A DNA stretch of 64,000 nucleotides from Embleya scabrispora (GTDB taxonomy: Bacteria; Actinomycetota; Actinomycetes; Streptomycetales; Streptomycetaceae). Below the pieces are notes generated by a model. That model was not told the origin of the DNA and did not search any database. It saw only the letters and a program-made list of their open reading frames with translations. Shown piece by piece: positions 54,701 to 61,770 of this stretch. Both the position numbers and the translations under genes were made by a program. Location of the stretch: the NCBI RefSeq assembly GCF_002024165.1, contig NZ_MWQN01000001.1:6200001-6264000 (forward strand). The letters are read 5' to 3'. The first letter of the stretch is position 1, and every line of letters begins with the position of its first letter.

Positions 54701-56088
54701 GCGAACCTCTCACCGGGCACACCGGCTGGGTGAACGCGGTGGCGTGCACTGTCCTGGACGGAAGGCCGGTGGCCGTTACCGGAGCCGACGACCACACCGT
54801 GCGCCTTTGGGACCTGACCATAAGGCGACAGCAACACGGCACGCCCATCAAGGGCCACTTCGGCGCAGTGCGTGCCGTGACGTGCACGGTCCTGGAAGGA
54901 CGACCCGTCGCCGTCACCGGAGCCGACGACAACACTGTGCGGATATGGGACCTGACCACGAGACGACAACACCGCGAACCCCTCACGGGGCACACCAGTC
55001 ACGTGAAAGCCTTGGCCTGCACCATGTTGGACGAAAGGATCGTCGCTGTCACCGGAGCCCACGACCGAACCGTGCGTCTGTGGGACCTGGCCCTGGGAAA
55101 ACCGCGCAGCGTGCCCCCCACCGGACACACTGGCATGGTGCGTGCCGTGGCATGCACCGTCCTGAAAGGACGACACATTGCCGTCACCGGAGCCGACGAC
55201 CACAGTGTGCGCCTGTGGAACCTGACCACAGGGCAATCGGGCCGCAAACCCCTCACCGGACACCGCGACTTGGTGCGCGTCGTGGCGTGCACCCTCCTCG
55301 AGGGACGCCCCGTCGCTGTCACCGGCGCCGATGACACCACGGTGCGTGTGTGGGACCTGGCAACCGGGAGACCATACGGCGACCCCCTCACCGGACATAC
55401 CGGCTGGGTGCGCGCTGTGGCCTGCACCACGCTGGATGAACGGATCGTCGCCGTCTCCGGAGCCAGCGACAACACCCTGCGGATATGGGACTTGGCTACA
55501 GGGGGACAGCGCGGCTGGCCCCTCACCGGACACACCAGTTGGGTGAACGCGGTGGCGTGCACCACTCTGGACGGGCGGCCGTTCGCCGTCACCGGAGCCG
55601 ACGACCACACCGTGCGCCTGTGGGACTTGACCGCGGGACGACAACATGGCGAACCCTTTACCGGGCACACCGGTGAGGTGAACGCCGTGGCGTGCACCAC
55701 GCTGGAGGGGCGCCCGGTCGCTGTTACGGGAGCCGACGACCACACCGTGCGTATCTGGGACCTGAACACCGGACGACAGCGTGGCGCCCCTCTCATCGGG
55801 CACATCGGCGCGGTGCGGGCGGTGGCATGCACTGTCCTGGACGGGCGGCCCGCCGCTGTCACGGGAGCCGACGACCACACCGTGCGTATCTGGGACCTGA
55901 CCACGAGAACTCACATCGACAGGATCCCCCTGCCCGCACCGTGTAGCGGGCTCGCTGTGGGCAACAAGGAACGCCTGTTCGTCAGCTTCGGCGTGGACGT
56001 TGCGCTCCTAAGACGTATGCCGCGCCGACCCTCGGCAGGATGGACACGGAACCCCGCCAACACAGCCACCGTCCAGGAGCATTCGTGA
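51793..56088 (+). CDS. Caspase-like/STAND ATPase/WD40 protein, likely conflict-system sensor
   Basis: 1431 residues. Residues 1-230: caspase-like peptidase fold, with YVASHGDAS (His88) and FLLDLCRSG (Cys135) as the catalytic pair. Residues about 275-560: STAND/NACHT-type ATPase, Walker A GNPGVGKS (304-311), Walker B VIVDALDESSDP (400-411). Helical region to about 790. Then 13 near-identical 45-residue WD40 repeats and a last weak one, enough for two seven-bladed propellers. This architecture (protease effector, ATPase switch, repeat sensor) is that of bacterial programmed-death and anti-phage proteins. Its stop overlaps the start of a hydrolase gene. Confidence 0.9.
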   Translation: MGVWVGVGRALVVGIGRFDADASGDEVAVGASAWSELPFVDEVVPPVVAALNRLGYATDVHRDVGAAALRAAVDEALGSARVVYVASHGDASADNPYRVDVVPADACVGRGTNVAEWVDDAHRLGNPTLFLLDLCRSGRATSLPHMVHSSDAPANAWVIAASSRREDAYDGRFSIAVTEVLEEVARTGLDTDPARSHVPFSVVARRIRRRVERMPGVVQNVQSTAMVLAEDEPDLPFFPNPAHNPDAARLAAVDPALRVFLDPSDARHFTDKAGTRFTGRRSQLRLLAPWLDDVDAGGLRVVTGNPGVGKSALLGALACAAHPELVAVAPHVRERLDARDASACPSVNDLLAAVHARGRPSAEVFASMACQLGLNEGLGTPIDVGMFMGMMPQAGEVPAVIVDALDESSDPAALCADLVRLAHATRPDGTPAVRLLVGTRPWPMFTPLLDLAGITGDLVNLDEADPDEVRDDVADHINACLADVSTYAPPSRRTIRHHLARAIAEQLTPHREQRAAWGAFLVAEVFTRYVERVPVPNDVDAARALGRSVPTTLPAVLDLDLAGRSDGPGIRAVLSALAQARGEGMPLEVALPMAELFADLDPDRARSLLPDALFYLRAVPDHDGTLLYRLFHQGLVDHLTRQPTNDTSTPTPGNILDHLLSVHTNLDGHTRTWDIAPPYLLRHAPAHAEAAGRLDELLLDTEYLVHGDPAALVTSFPRVHTDDALLARAVYRTSIGVHRHSDIATRRRLLAMDATRHDATILAQALAERTKPGTWTVVAATGGLINPACRDTFTGHSDQVNAVACTMLDRRPVAVTGAGGNSVWIWDLATGSPRGESLTGHTGAVLAVACTVLDGRPVAITGAGDHTVRLWDLTTGQQRGKPLTGHTGVVHAVACTTLDGCPVAVTGASDNTVRIWDLTTGQQRGKPLAGHTDWVRAVACTVLDGRPVAVTGADDHTVRLWDLTTGSPRGEPLTGHTGWVNAVACTVLDGRPVAVTGADDHTVRLWDLTIRRQQHGTPIKGHFGAVRAVTCTVLEGRPVAVTGADDNTVRIWDLTTRRQHREPLTGHTSHVKALACTMLDERIVAVTGAHDRTVRLWDLALGKPRSVPPTGHTGMVRAVACTVLKGRHIAVTGADDHSVRLWNLTTGQSGRKPLTGHRDLVRVVACTLLEGRPVAVTGADDTTVRVWDLATGRPYGDPLTGHTGWVRAVACTTLDERIVAVSGASDNTLRIWDLATGGQRGWPLTGHTSWVNAVACTTLDGRPFAVTGADDHTVRLWDLTAGRQHGEPFTGHTGEVNAVACTTLEGRPVAVTGADDHTVRIWDLNTGRQRGAPLIGHIGAVRAVACTVLDGRPAAVTGADDHTVRIWDLTTRTHIDRIPLPAPCSGLAVGNKERLFVSFGVDVALLRRMPRRPSAGWTRNPANTATVQEHS
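54169..55925 (+). repeat. Thirteen tandem WD40-coding repeats of about 135 bases
   Basis: Unit begins TGHTGxVxAVACT, then LDGRPVAVTGADDHTVRLWD and a variable LTTGxxRGEP. Units are 45 codons, one has 46. Identity is high in the DNA as well (for example CTGGACGGAAGGCCGGTGGC in adjacent units). Variation is concentrated at a few surface positions. Confidence 0.95.
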
Positions 56089-56933
56089 CACAGTCCATCG
56101 TGGGGGTCCACGGCATAGGGAACTTCCGCCGCGGCGAGACTCCCGACGAAGCCGCCCGAACGCTGGGGCAGGTCTGGCACACCAACCTCGCGACCGCCTT
56201 GTACCGCGCTGGAGCCGCCGCGTCGCCGCCTGACGTGTCCGTCGCCTATTACGCCGATCTGCTCCGCAAACCCGGCAAACAAAGCGGCGACGACGGCCTC
56301 GACGACCTCGACCCCTCCGAGTCCGAATTCGCACGCCAGTGGTTGGGCACGTTCGACCTTCCCAGAGGGGTCGCCGCCGGCGAATGGACCATCGGACTAC
56401 GCCAAGACGTCGAAACCCTCGCCCGCAAACGCTTCTTGGGGCCGCCCGCGACGAAGTGGTTTACCGCGACCTTCTGTCGCGAGGTCCCCGCCTACCTCAA
56501 GAATCCCGACAGCCCTGCACGCGCCGCGGCCCGCAGTCGCGTCACCGACACACTCGAAACCACCGGCGCCCGCATCGTGATTGCCCACTCCCTCGGCTCC
56601 GTCGTCGCCTACGAAGCCCTCTGGGCCCGGCCCGACCTCAACGTCGACCTCCTGGTTACCCTCGGCTCCCCCCTCGCCTTGCCCCACGCCGTCCTGCCTC
56701 GCCTGCGACCTGCACCCGTCGATGGCCGCGGTGCACGACCACCCGGCGCCGCCCGCTGGGTCAACCTCGCCGACCCCGGCGACATCGTCGCCATCCCCAA
56801 AGGCGGGATCGGCCGCACTTTCGAAGGCGTCGACACCGACGAACACACCCTCATCCACGCTTTCGACTTCCACCTCGCCAAGAATTACCTCGCCCACCAA
56901 CGCCTCGGCGAAATCCTCCGCGACATGCTCTGA
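56085..56933 (+). CDS. Alpha/beta hydrolase, partner of the caspase-like protein
   Basis: 282 residues with a serine-hydrolase layout: IVGVHGIGNFRRG (oxyanion strand), IVIAHSLGSVVAYEALW (nucleophile elbow, Ser in AHSLG), VNLADPGDIVAIPKGG (acid) and LIHAFDFHLAKNYL (His). It resembles lipase/esterase-type proteins. GTG 56085 is chosen because AGGAG precedes it and it overlaps the upstream stop (GTGA). Strict coupling to a STAND protein suggests the hydrolase is a second effector or a substrate of the caspase; the target (lipid, ester or peptide) is unknown. No signal peptide. Confidence 0.85.
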   Translation: MTQSIVGVHGIGNFRRGETPDEAARTLGQVWHTNLATALYRAGAAASPPDVSVAYYADLLRKPGKQSGDDGLDDLDPSESEFARQWLGTFDLPRGVAAGEWTIGLRQDVETLARKRFLGPPATKWFTATFCREVPAYLKNPDSPARAAARSRVTDTLETTGARIVIAHSLGSVVAYEALWARPDLNVDLLVTLGSPLALPHAVLPRLRPAPVDGRGARPPGAARWVNLADPGDIVAIPKGGIGRTFEGVDTDEHTLIHAFDFHLAKNYLAHQRLGEILRDML

Positions 56934-57564
56934 GAGAGCGAGTCGAAACCGGATCCCGAGGCTCCGAAGAACGGCTCCCCTCCGAGCCGACCTGCGGTTT
57001 TTTCTCGCGTCGTGACCACGGCGCCCCAAGCGATCCGGGTTCGTCAACTCCACCGCCCGACATGCCCACCGAAGCCACCCAGCCCACCCGGGAAGACTCT
57101 CCGAGAGCCCGATCCGACCGCCCTCCCTACCCACGATCCAGGCCAACCCCGAACCACCCCATGCAGGGCGCGCACCACCATCGATGGGCTGCCACCGTCT
57201 CGATTTCACGGGCCTGATTCGAGTGGCCCCAGATCCAAAGACGAGGCGGAGAGCGCCAATCTCGCGGCATGTGTGTGGTCGGCGGCTCCAGGAGGTTCGG
57301 TTGTCGAAAACGGAATCGTTCGATACTCGTTGCCAGGGCGACGAGACCGGTTCACGCGTCAAGAGGGATTGCATTCTTGGATCATGAACACTGCGGCAAC
57401 CAAATACCGAATAATCAGTGATGATTGCCCGAATCGGGCATTGAAGACCTTTTTATAATCTGCGACCCTGTGTTGACTTCGATCAGTTCCGGCCGGCTTC
57501 CTTGTTGAAGGGCCGATCGGGAACTTGAATCCCGGGCTCCGGAAAGACGTCGACAGGAGGACCA
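56934..57564. other. Gene-less, lower-GC stretch before the Tat operon
   Basis: 630 bases with no supported gene. GC content falls towards 57400. The promoter of the following three-gene set probably lies here (see 57426-57459). Confidence 0.45.
57426..57459 (+). promoter_or_regulatory. Hairpin and TATAAT box, candidate promoter
   Basis: TGCCCGA pairs with TCGGGCA (57426-57440), and a perfect TATAAT follows at 57454-57459, about 105 bases before the start codon at 57565. No convincing -35 box at the right spacing, so an activator may be needed; alternatively, the hairpin plus TTTTT acts as a weak terminator. Confidence 0.35.
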
Positions 57565-57879
57565 GTGGATCATCCGAGTCCGAGCACCGGACGTCGATCA
57601 TTCTTCAAGAAAGCCCTGCTCGGAATGGGGATTGCCATTCCGGCTCTGGGGGCCATCGCGACACCGGTCAAGGCGGACCCGCCTCACCGCCACTGCGTGT
57701 CCACCTACGAAAAATTCAAACGCCTGCGCTGTGTCCGGGGGATGTGGGTGGAGGATGTAGGCATCTACTGCTCGGTCTGCCTCGGTGAATGCAGTACGCG
57801 ATCGACTCTGACCGGGCAGGCGTGCGACGGGGAAGGTTGCCTCACGGTGTCCGATCCACGCGCCCTACGGTGCCCGTAG
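57565..57879 (+). CDS. Tat-exported cysteine-rich small protein
   Basis: 104 residues starting with GTG. A twin-arginine signal is clear: GRRSFFKKALLGMGIAIPAL, ending near VKADPP. The mature part (about 65 residues) has eight cysteines (HRHC, RLRC, IYCSVCLGEC, QAC, GEGC, ALRC), enough for four disulfides. Tat export implies folding, perhaps with disulfides or a cofactor, before secretion. It recalls the methylamine dehydrogenase small subunit in layout, but its tryptophan cofactor motifs are not seen. Next to it are a small soluble protein and a MauE/DoxX-type protein. Function unknown. Confidence 0.8.
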   Translation: MDHPSPSTGRRSFFKKALLGMGIAIPALGAIATPVKADPPHRHCVSTYEKFKRLRCVRGMWVEDVGIYCSVCLGECSTRSTLTGQACDGEGCLTVSDPRALRCP

Positions 57880-57909
57880 CCGCGTCACGAGAACAACGAG
57901 GAGCCGTCC

Positions 57910-58182
57910 ATGCGGTCATCAGTGGAAATCGAGGAAGTCGCGTTTGCCGAGGCCCGCGCTGCAGGTGGGCCCCACGTGGCAAAGCTTGCCGATCTCGTCG
58001 AGAGGTTCGGCGGATACGAGTTCGACCTGCCGGCGGCGGAGCCCCAGTTCGGCGCGGTGCACGTGTCGCTGGAGCCTTGGCGTGATCGAGACCCGGAGAC
58101 CACCTACCTCACGGTCCGGATCCACCAGCACTACACCCAGGAGGAAGCCGCCACGCACGGGCTGAGGGCGGACAGGGACTAG
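57910..58182 (+). CDS. Hypothetical protein in the Tat/MauE operon
   Basis: 90 residues, soluble and acidic: VEIEEVAFAEARAAGGPHVA, LADLVERFGGYEFDLPAAEP, VHVSLEPWRDRDPETTYLTV. GAGGAG lies nine bases before the ATG, and it is 30 bases after the previous stop, so it is likely co-transcribed. No family is recognised; there are no cysteines and no signal peptide. Confidence 0.7.
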   Translation: MRSSVEIEEVAFAEARAAGGPHVAKLADLVERFGGYEFDLPAAEPQFGAVHVSLEPWRDRDPETTYLTVRIHQHYTQEEAATHGLRADRD

Positions 58183-58264
58183 ATCTCGGGGCCTCGGCGG
58201 GCCCGTCTCGAGTAGGGAGGTGAGCTGCCGAGGCCCGCACCGCCCGCGCGCCGGAGGGAGGCCC

Positions 58265-58813
58265 ATGATTCGGGCCATTGCCGTCGATGTCATCGCGTTC
58301 CATTTATCCATCTCGCTTCTGGCACCCGCTCTCTCCAAAGCTCTGAACTTTCATATGACCAGGCATGAATTATCTGTCTCCTTTGCCGTCAAGGTGATCC
58401 CGGCCACGGTCTGCGCCCTGCTCTTGATCACGGTCGAAGTGACGCTGGGCATCCTCATCGGAACGGGGGCATTTGCGGTGGCAGTGAATTCGGCGACGGT
58501 TGGGCTTTTCCTTGGGTTTCTCGTCCACCGGATACGTGCTGCGCGAAAAGGGATCGCCTGCGGTTGTGTCGGTGATTCGAACTCGCAATCACAACCGACT
58601 GCCAGATCGTCGACATCCGAGTACTCGTTCATGATCGCCGGCTCGGTCGGATTTCTGGCCTTGGCTCTCACGAACCTGCGTTTGGTGATCGCCGGTGAAC
58701 GACCGTCCCCGACGTCGGGGGCTCTTGCGGTTGCCTGTGTTGGGGCGGCTCTCGCTCTGCGCGTCTGGAGGGCCGCCCGCTCCGTGCCGTCGAAGACCAC
58801 GACGGGACGTTGA
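58265..58813 (+). CDS. MauE/DoxX-type redox membrane protein
   Basis: 182 residues with four to five hydrophobic helices (VIAFHLSISLLAPALSKALN, VKVIPATVCALLLITVEVTL, FAVAVNSATVGLFLGFLVHR, FMIAGSVGFLALALTNLRLV). The loop GIACGCVGD has the Cys-x-Cys pair typical of MauE-like proteins, which help form disulfides in exported partners. Start ATG 58265 has GGAGGG upstream. It follows the Tat-exported eight-cysteine protein, so a role in maturing that protein is a natural inference. Confidence 0.8.
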   Translation: MIRAIAVDVIAFHLSISLLAPALSKALNFHMTRHELSVSFAVKVIPATVCALLLITVEVTLGILIGTGAFAVAVNSATVGLFLGFLVHRIRAARKGIACGCVGDSNSQSQPTARSSTSEYSFMIAGSVGFLALALTNLRLVIAGERPSPTSGALAVACVGAALALRVWRAARSVPSKTTTGR

Positions 58814-58934
58814 AGCGCGTGTCCTTCGTATGTTGGGGAAGTTGGTGACACTTCTGCGGCGTGGGAGCGTATGCGGTCCGCGAGGGCGGGCCGTGGAGCC
58901 TGCCGCTGGAGGACCGGGCCCTGCTGGTTGCGGC

Positions 58935-59371
58935 AAGCTATACCGGCACCACGCAAGTACCCCAGATGAGCTGCGGGAACGGGCGATCCGGGAGGTACGT
59001 ACCTCCGGGCGTCCGGTCGCCCATGTCGCCCGGGACCTGGGTACCCACAACGAGGACCTGCGGAACTGTGTCCGCCAGGCCGAGGCCGACGCCGGGGAGC
59101 GGGCCGACCGCTCGACCACCGCCGCGTCGCAGGAAGTGAGGCAACTCCGCAGGAAAAACCCCGAGTTGCGGCGGACCAACGAGATCCTCAAGGCCGCCTC
59201 GGTGTCTTCTGCGCAGAAGATCGACCGTCCCCGGACGAGGCCGAGCAGGTGATCGACCACCTGCCCGACAAAAGTCTCGGGGTCGATCCCGTATGCCGGG
59301 TGCTCGATCTGTCGCCGTCGACGTACTTGGCGCGCAAGAAGCGTCCCAAGTCTGCTCGGCAACCGCGCGAC
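58935..59371 (+). mobile_element. IS3-family insertion sequence remnant
   Basis: OrfA-like part: DELRERAIREVRTSGRPVAH and EVRQLRRKNPELRRTNEILK, the helix-turn-helix and leucine-zipper region of IS3 transposases. The start of OrfB follows at 59249 in another frame: GVDPVCRVLDLSPSTYLARK and KRPKSARQPRD. Both then stop abruptly at the integrase fragment. The catalytic DDE domain is missing and several substitutions hit conserved positions (Asn-Glu-Asp for Lys-Glu-Ala). Confidence 0.75.
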
Positions 59372-59962
59372 GTGTTTGCGCGAGCGGCTTGCGCCGAGTG
59401 GACCCTGCCGATCCGTTCACCGGTCTCGTGTTCACGCGTGAGAACGGTCCGCCGTTGCGGCCGCAGGCCCTGCTGGACCGCTTCCCGCCACTGGTCCGCC
59501 CAGGCGGGGGTTCCACAGTTCACGATGCACGACCTGCGGCGCGTGGCGGCGACGTTGACGATTACGGCGGGCGTGCCGTTGACGGTGGTGTCCAAGACAT
59601 TGCGGCACTCGACGTTGTCGACGACGGCGAACATCTACGCCCATCTGACCCGGCAGGCCGCCCACGATGCGGTGGACGCCATCGAGGCGGCCCTCGTCGG
59701 CGCCGAAGGCGAGGACGCGAGGATCGACCTGCCGAGTCGGCTGCGACCACACCGCGACCACCCGGCCCGGCTCCGCGACCTGTCCAAACCGCTCTACGCC
59801 GCTGCGATAAGGGGTCGTTCGATGATGTGGCTCGGGGGCGGTCGACGGCCGTGCGACCACACTGCGACCACCAGCCCTCGAAATGCGGAAAAGGCCGCCT
59901 TCCCATTTCTGAGAAGACGGCCTCCGACCTGCGTAAACGCTGGTCGGGACGACAGGATTTGA
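59372..59962 (+). pseudogene. Integrase (tyrosine recombinase), 5' truncated and frameshifted
   Basis: Starts after the IS3 piece. One frame reads DPFTGLVFTRENGPPLRPQA; a shift near 59510 leads to FTMHDLRRVAATLTITAGVP (first catalytic His-x-x-Arg), VVSKTLRHSTLSTTANIYAH (His and Tyr) and LTRQAAHDAVDAIEAALVG. The tail runs to 59962 inside att site C. The arm-binding and core-binding domains are gone, so this element cannot move on its own. The gene orientation (ending at att) fits actinomycete integrative elements. Confidence 0.82.
59892..59922 (+). terminator. Hairpin inside the integrase tail
   Basis: AGGCCGCCTTC pairs with GAGAAGACGGCCT around CATTTCT with small bulges, just before the att core. 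Part of it is shared with the left flank of att site A. Confidence 0.45.
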
Positions 59963-59987
59963 ACCTGCGACCCCTTGACCCCCAGTC
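59908..59987. repeat. att site C: integrase end plus tRNA-Pro 3' half
   Basis: Core at 59944-59987, with the most complete tRNA match of the three (no mismatch in the T-arm and anticodon loop). The 36-base left flank is the same as at site A; the right flank differs from A and B and is not the tRNA 5' half either. It marks the right end of the 49.8-59.9 kb element and the left end of a second element. Confidence 0.78.
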
Positions 59988-60079
59988 ACAGAAACGGCGT
60001 CCGTGACGTCCATGTGTTCCGGGGGAGCGGCGGAACGTGCGCCCGGAAGGGCCTTGAGAGCAGGGAGTTCACGCAGATC

Positions 60080-60180
60080 GTGAGATGGATGTGAGACGTC
60101 GAGCCCCGGCGGGACGAGTTCGTCGACCCGCCGGGGCTCGGCATTTCCGGGCGGGCTTGTGAGACGAATGTGAGACGGTC
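60080..60180. repeat. Paired GTGAGAnG..ATGTGAGAC repeats (arms of second element)
   Basis: GTGAGATGGATGTGAGACGTC at 60080-60100 and GTGAGACGAATGTGAGACGG at 60159-60178. Each is itself two GTGAGAC-like halves. Position beside att C parallels the TGGTCCAC pairs beside A and B, so these are candidate arm sites for a different integrase. Confidence 0.5.
60101..60139. terminator. Hairpin between the GTGAGAC repeats
   Basis: GAGCCCCGGCGGG pairs perfectly with CCCGCCGGGGCTC around a 13-base loop. Strong bidirectional terminator, probably ending transcription at the element boundary. Confidence 0.75.
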
Positions 60181-60354
60181 GAGAGGGGAAAACCCCACGT
60201 GGGCGGGCGGGTTCGAGGCTTCGAGAAGAGGTGGGATCCGTGCCCTGCTCCGAGAGGCGGTCCGACCGGGGAGCCCCGCGCGGCTGCCGCAGCGGGGGTC
60301 GAAGCGACGCCCGCCCCCTCCCCGTAAGGGGGCACGCGTCACGTCGGTTCCGGA

Positions 60355-60594
60355 TTACGAGGCCATGGTCGAGAGGGCCGTCGAGACGAACCGCACGATC
60401 TCGGCGATGTCGTTGATCCGGTTCCGCGAGTTGAGCTGCTGCTCGATCTCTGCTGCGAACTCTGCTGCGTTGGCGCCGATCCTAGATTCGAGGACCCAGA
60501 TGACATAGACGGGGTGCGTGGTGTCGACGATGACGTCGACGCCTGCCACGGTCGTGGGAAACCTCTCTACCTGTCCGACTCGTACCCACTGCAC
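60355..60594 (-). CDS. Hypothetical protein of the second element
   Basis: 79 residues, protein-like: RFPTTVAGVDVIVDTTHPVY, VIWVLESRIGANAAEFAAEI, LNSRNRINDIAEIVRFVSTA. Not recognised. The ATG at 60594 lies in a locally less GC-rich patch. Nearby genes on the right are regulators of an integrative element or prophage. Confidence 0.5.
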   Translation of the reverse strand: MQWVRVGQVERFPTTVAGVDVIVDTTHPVYVIWVLESRIGANAAEFAAEIEQQLNSRNRINDIAEIVRFVSTALSTMAS

Positions 60595-60738
60595 TGTACG
60601 TGCGCCCCCCCAACCCGAACGGAGCCGCCGCTACCGGGAACGTTCATGACAGCACACCGGGGAGACACATGTTGGTCGTTCAAGTCGAAAACAAGCCAAA
60701 AACACGTTACGAATCTTCTTGATCACTACCGGTTAGGT

Positions 60739-61287
60739 TCATATTGCGCTTGCGTGCCTCCAACTCGGACCACAGCGCGGTGCCGGATGCCAGTTGATCG
60801 TCGGAGACCTCCGCCCCCTCGGGGCCATCAGTAGGACGACGACCTTGAGGCCGTCGACCTCGATGATCGTGCTGTCGACGACCTGGTTGTCCTGGCCGAG
60901 TTGTCGTTCCACGCGCAACGGCATGCCGCGGGCGAGCGCCGGCCGGGAGGGCGGTGACCCCGAGCCCTCGCCGGCGGGTTTCCGATATGCCTGGGACTTG
61001 CTCTTGCGTCGCCCGCTGACCTGGATGGCGACGGGGGTCGAGACCAGGGGCGGGGGGCTCCCACCGTCCGCTATGCGGCGGGCGTCGTTCATTGGGTCTG
61101 GCCAGCCGAGCACCGCGCCGACGTCCTCGATCGTCGTCGGGATGCGGGTGTAGGTGTACCCGCCCTCGAGGTTCGTGATGGTCGTGCGTCGCACGTCGGC
61201 GCGCACGGCTAGTTCGTCCTGGGAGAGCTTCATATGCTCACGTGCCTTGCGGATGGCGTTGGCTACGGGTGCCCAGACGAGAGTCAT
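60739..61287 (-). CDS. XRE-family regulator (divergent)
   Basis: 182 residues with an amino-terminal helix-turn-helix: WAPVANAIRKAREHMKLSQD, ELAVRADVRRTTITNLEGGY. The remainder is a variable region and a short beta-rich end (VDSTIIEVDGLKVVVLLMAP). The start at 61287 is chosen because GAGG precedes it and the HTH begins there; the frame further upstream overlaps the operators. Divergent from the gene at 61489, like a phage repressor/anti-repressor pair. Confidence 0.8.
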   Translation of the reverse strand: MTLVWAPVANAIRKAREHMKLSQDELAVRADVRRTTITNLEGGYTYTRIPTTIEDVGAVLGWPDPMNDARRIADGGSPPPLVSTPVAIQVSGRRKSKSQAYRKPAGEGSGSPPSRPALARGMPLRVERQLGQDNQVVDSTIIEVDGLKVVVLLMAPRGRRSPTINWHPAPRCGPSWRHASAI

Positions 61288-61297
61288 GGCCTCATGA

Positions 61298-61313
61298 TGC
61301 CTAACTTTTGGCA
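61298..61313. promoter_or_regulatory. Palindromic operator candidate
   Basis: TGCCTAACTTTTGGCA, 11 bases upstream of the start at 61287. Its half TGCCAAAA on the minus strand equals the unit of the three iterons at 61426-61460, so one regulator could bind both. Confidence 0.5.
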
Positions 61314-61425
61314 TCACGCACGAGTTTTCGCATGTGATTTGGCCGGGAAACCGGCGGGACTTGGCGCGTTTTTGGGCAGACGTGACCCCGTTCGGGCTAC
61401 CCCGCGCGCCCCGGCTGCGATCTTG

Positions 61426-61460
61426 TGCCAAAAAAGCTGCCAAAAAAAGTGCTCAAAAAT
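61426..61460. promoter_or_regulatory. Three 12-base-spaced iterons
   Basis: TGCCAAAAAAGC, TGCCAAAAAAAG and TGCTCAAAAATC start at 61426, 61438 and 61450, exactly 12 bases apart, directly upstream of the promoter of the gene at 61489. Helical phasing of about one turn fits cooperative repressor binding. Confidence 0.6.
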
Positions 61461-61461
61461 C

Positions 61462-61490
61462 TTGTGTTGACCTCATCTTGCGCATCTAAT
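61462..61490 (+). promoter_or_regulatory. Candidate leaderless promoter
   Basis: TTGTGT (61462-61467), 17-base spacer, TCTAAT (61485-61490). The GTG at 61498 is eight bases past the -10 box and no ribosome-binding site is present, as for leaderless messages of actinophage repressors. Confidence 0.5.
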
Positions 61491-61770
61491 GGTCCCTGTG
61501 ACGCCGAACGGGACGAAGATCAAAGCCCTGAGAACGGCACGCGGGATGACCCTGCGCGACCTTGCCGCAGCCACCGGCCTCGACAACGGAAACCTGTCGA
61601 GGATCGAGCGCGGTACGCGTGGTGTACGCCCCAAGACGCTCGCCACTCTCGCCGACTTCTACGGGACCACGATCGACGCTCTCCGGCTCAGGCGGCCTCC
61701 GACCCGGCGGCACCCGGACCGCAACGGCGGCCCGACCCGCCACACGATCGACGCCCGCCGAGCACGCTGA
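61489..61770 (+). CDS. XRE-family regulator (Cro/cI type)
   Basis: 93 residues, almost entirely a helix-turn-helix: TKIKALRTARGMTLRDLAAA, TGLDNGNLSRIERGTRGVRP, KTLATLADFYGTTIDALRLR. ATG 61489 or GTG 61498 could be the start; the latter fits a leaderless transcript. Iterons and a promoter sit directly upstream, so it is likely autoregulated and helps decide the state of the element. Confidence 0.85.
   Translation: MVPVTPNGTKIKALRTARGMTLRDLAAATGLDNGNLSRIERGTRGVRPKTLATLADFYGTTIDALRLRRPPTRRHPDRNGGPTRHTIDARRAR

Noticed and set aside
53671-55914. 747-codon minus-strand frame with tandem repeats
   Set aside because: Mirror of the WD40 repeats; its regular VPDTHGVVVGSG pattern is the reverse frame of the plus-strand repeats.
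54169-55925. CRISPR array
   Set aside because: The repeats are 135-base protein-coding WD40 units in frame, not short palindromic repeats with unique spacers.
59944-59987. Functional tRNA-Pro gene
   Set aside because: Only the anticodon-to-acceptor half is present here and at 10198 and 49761; the D-arm and 5' acceptor strand are missing in all three.
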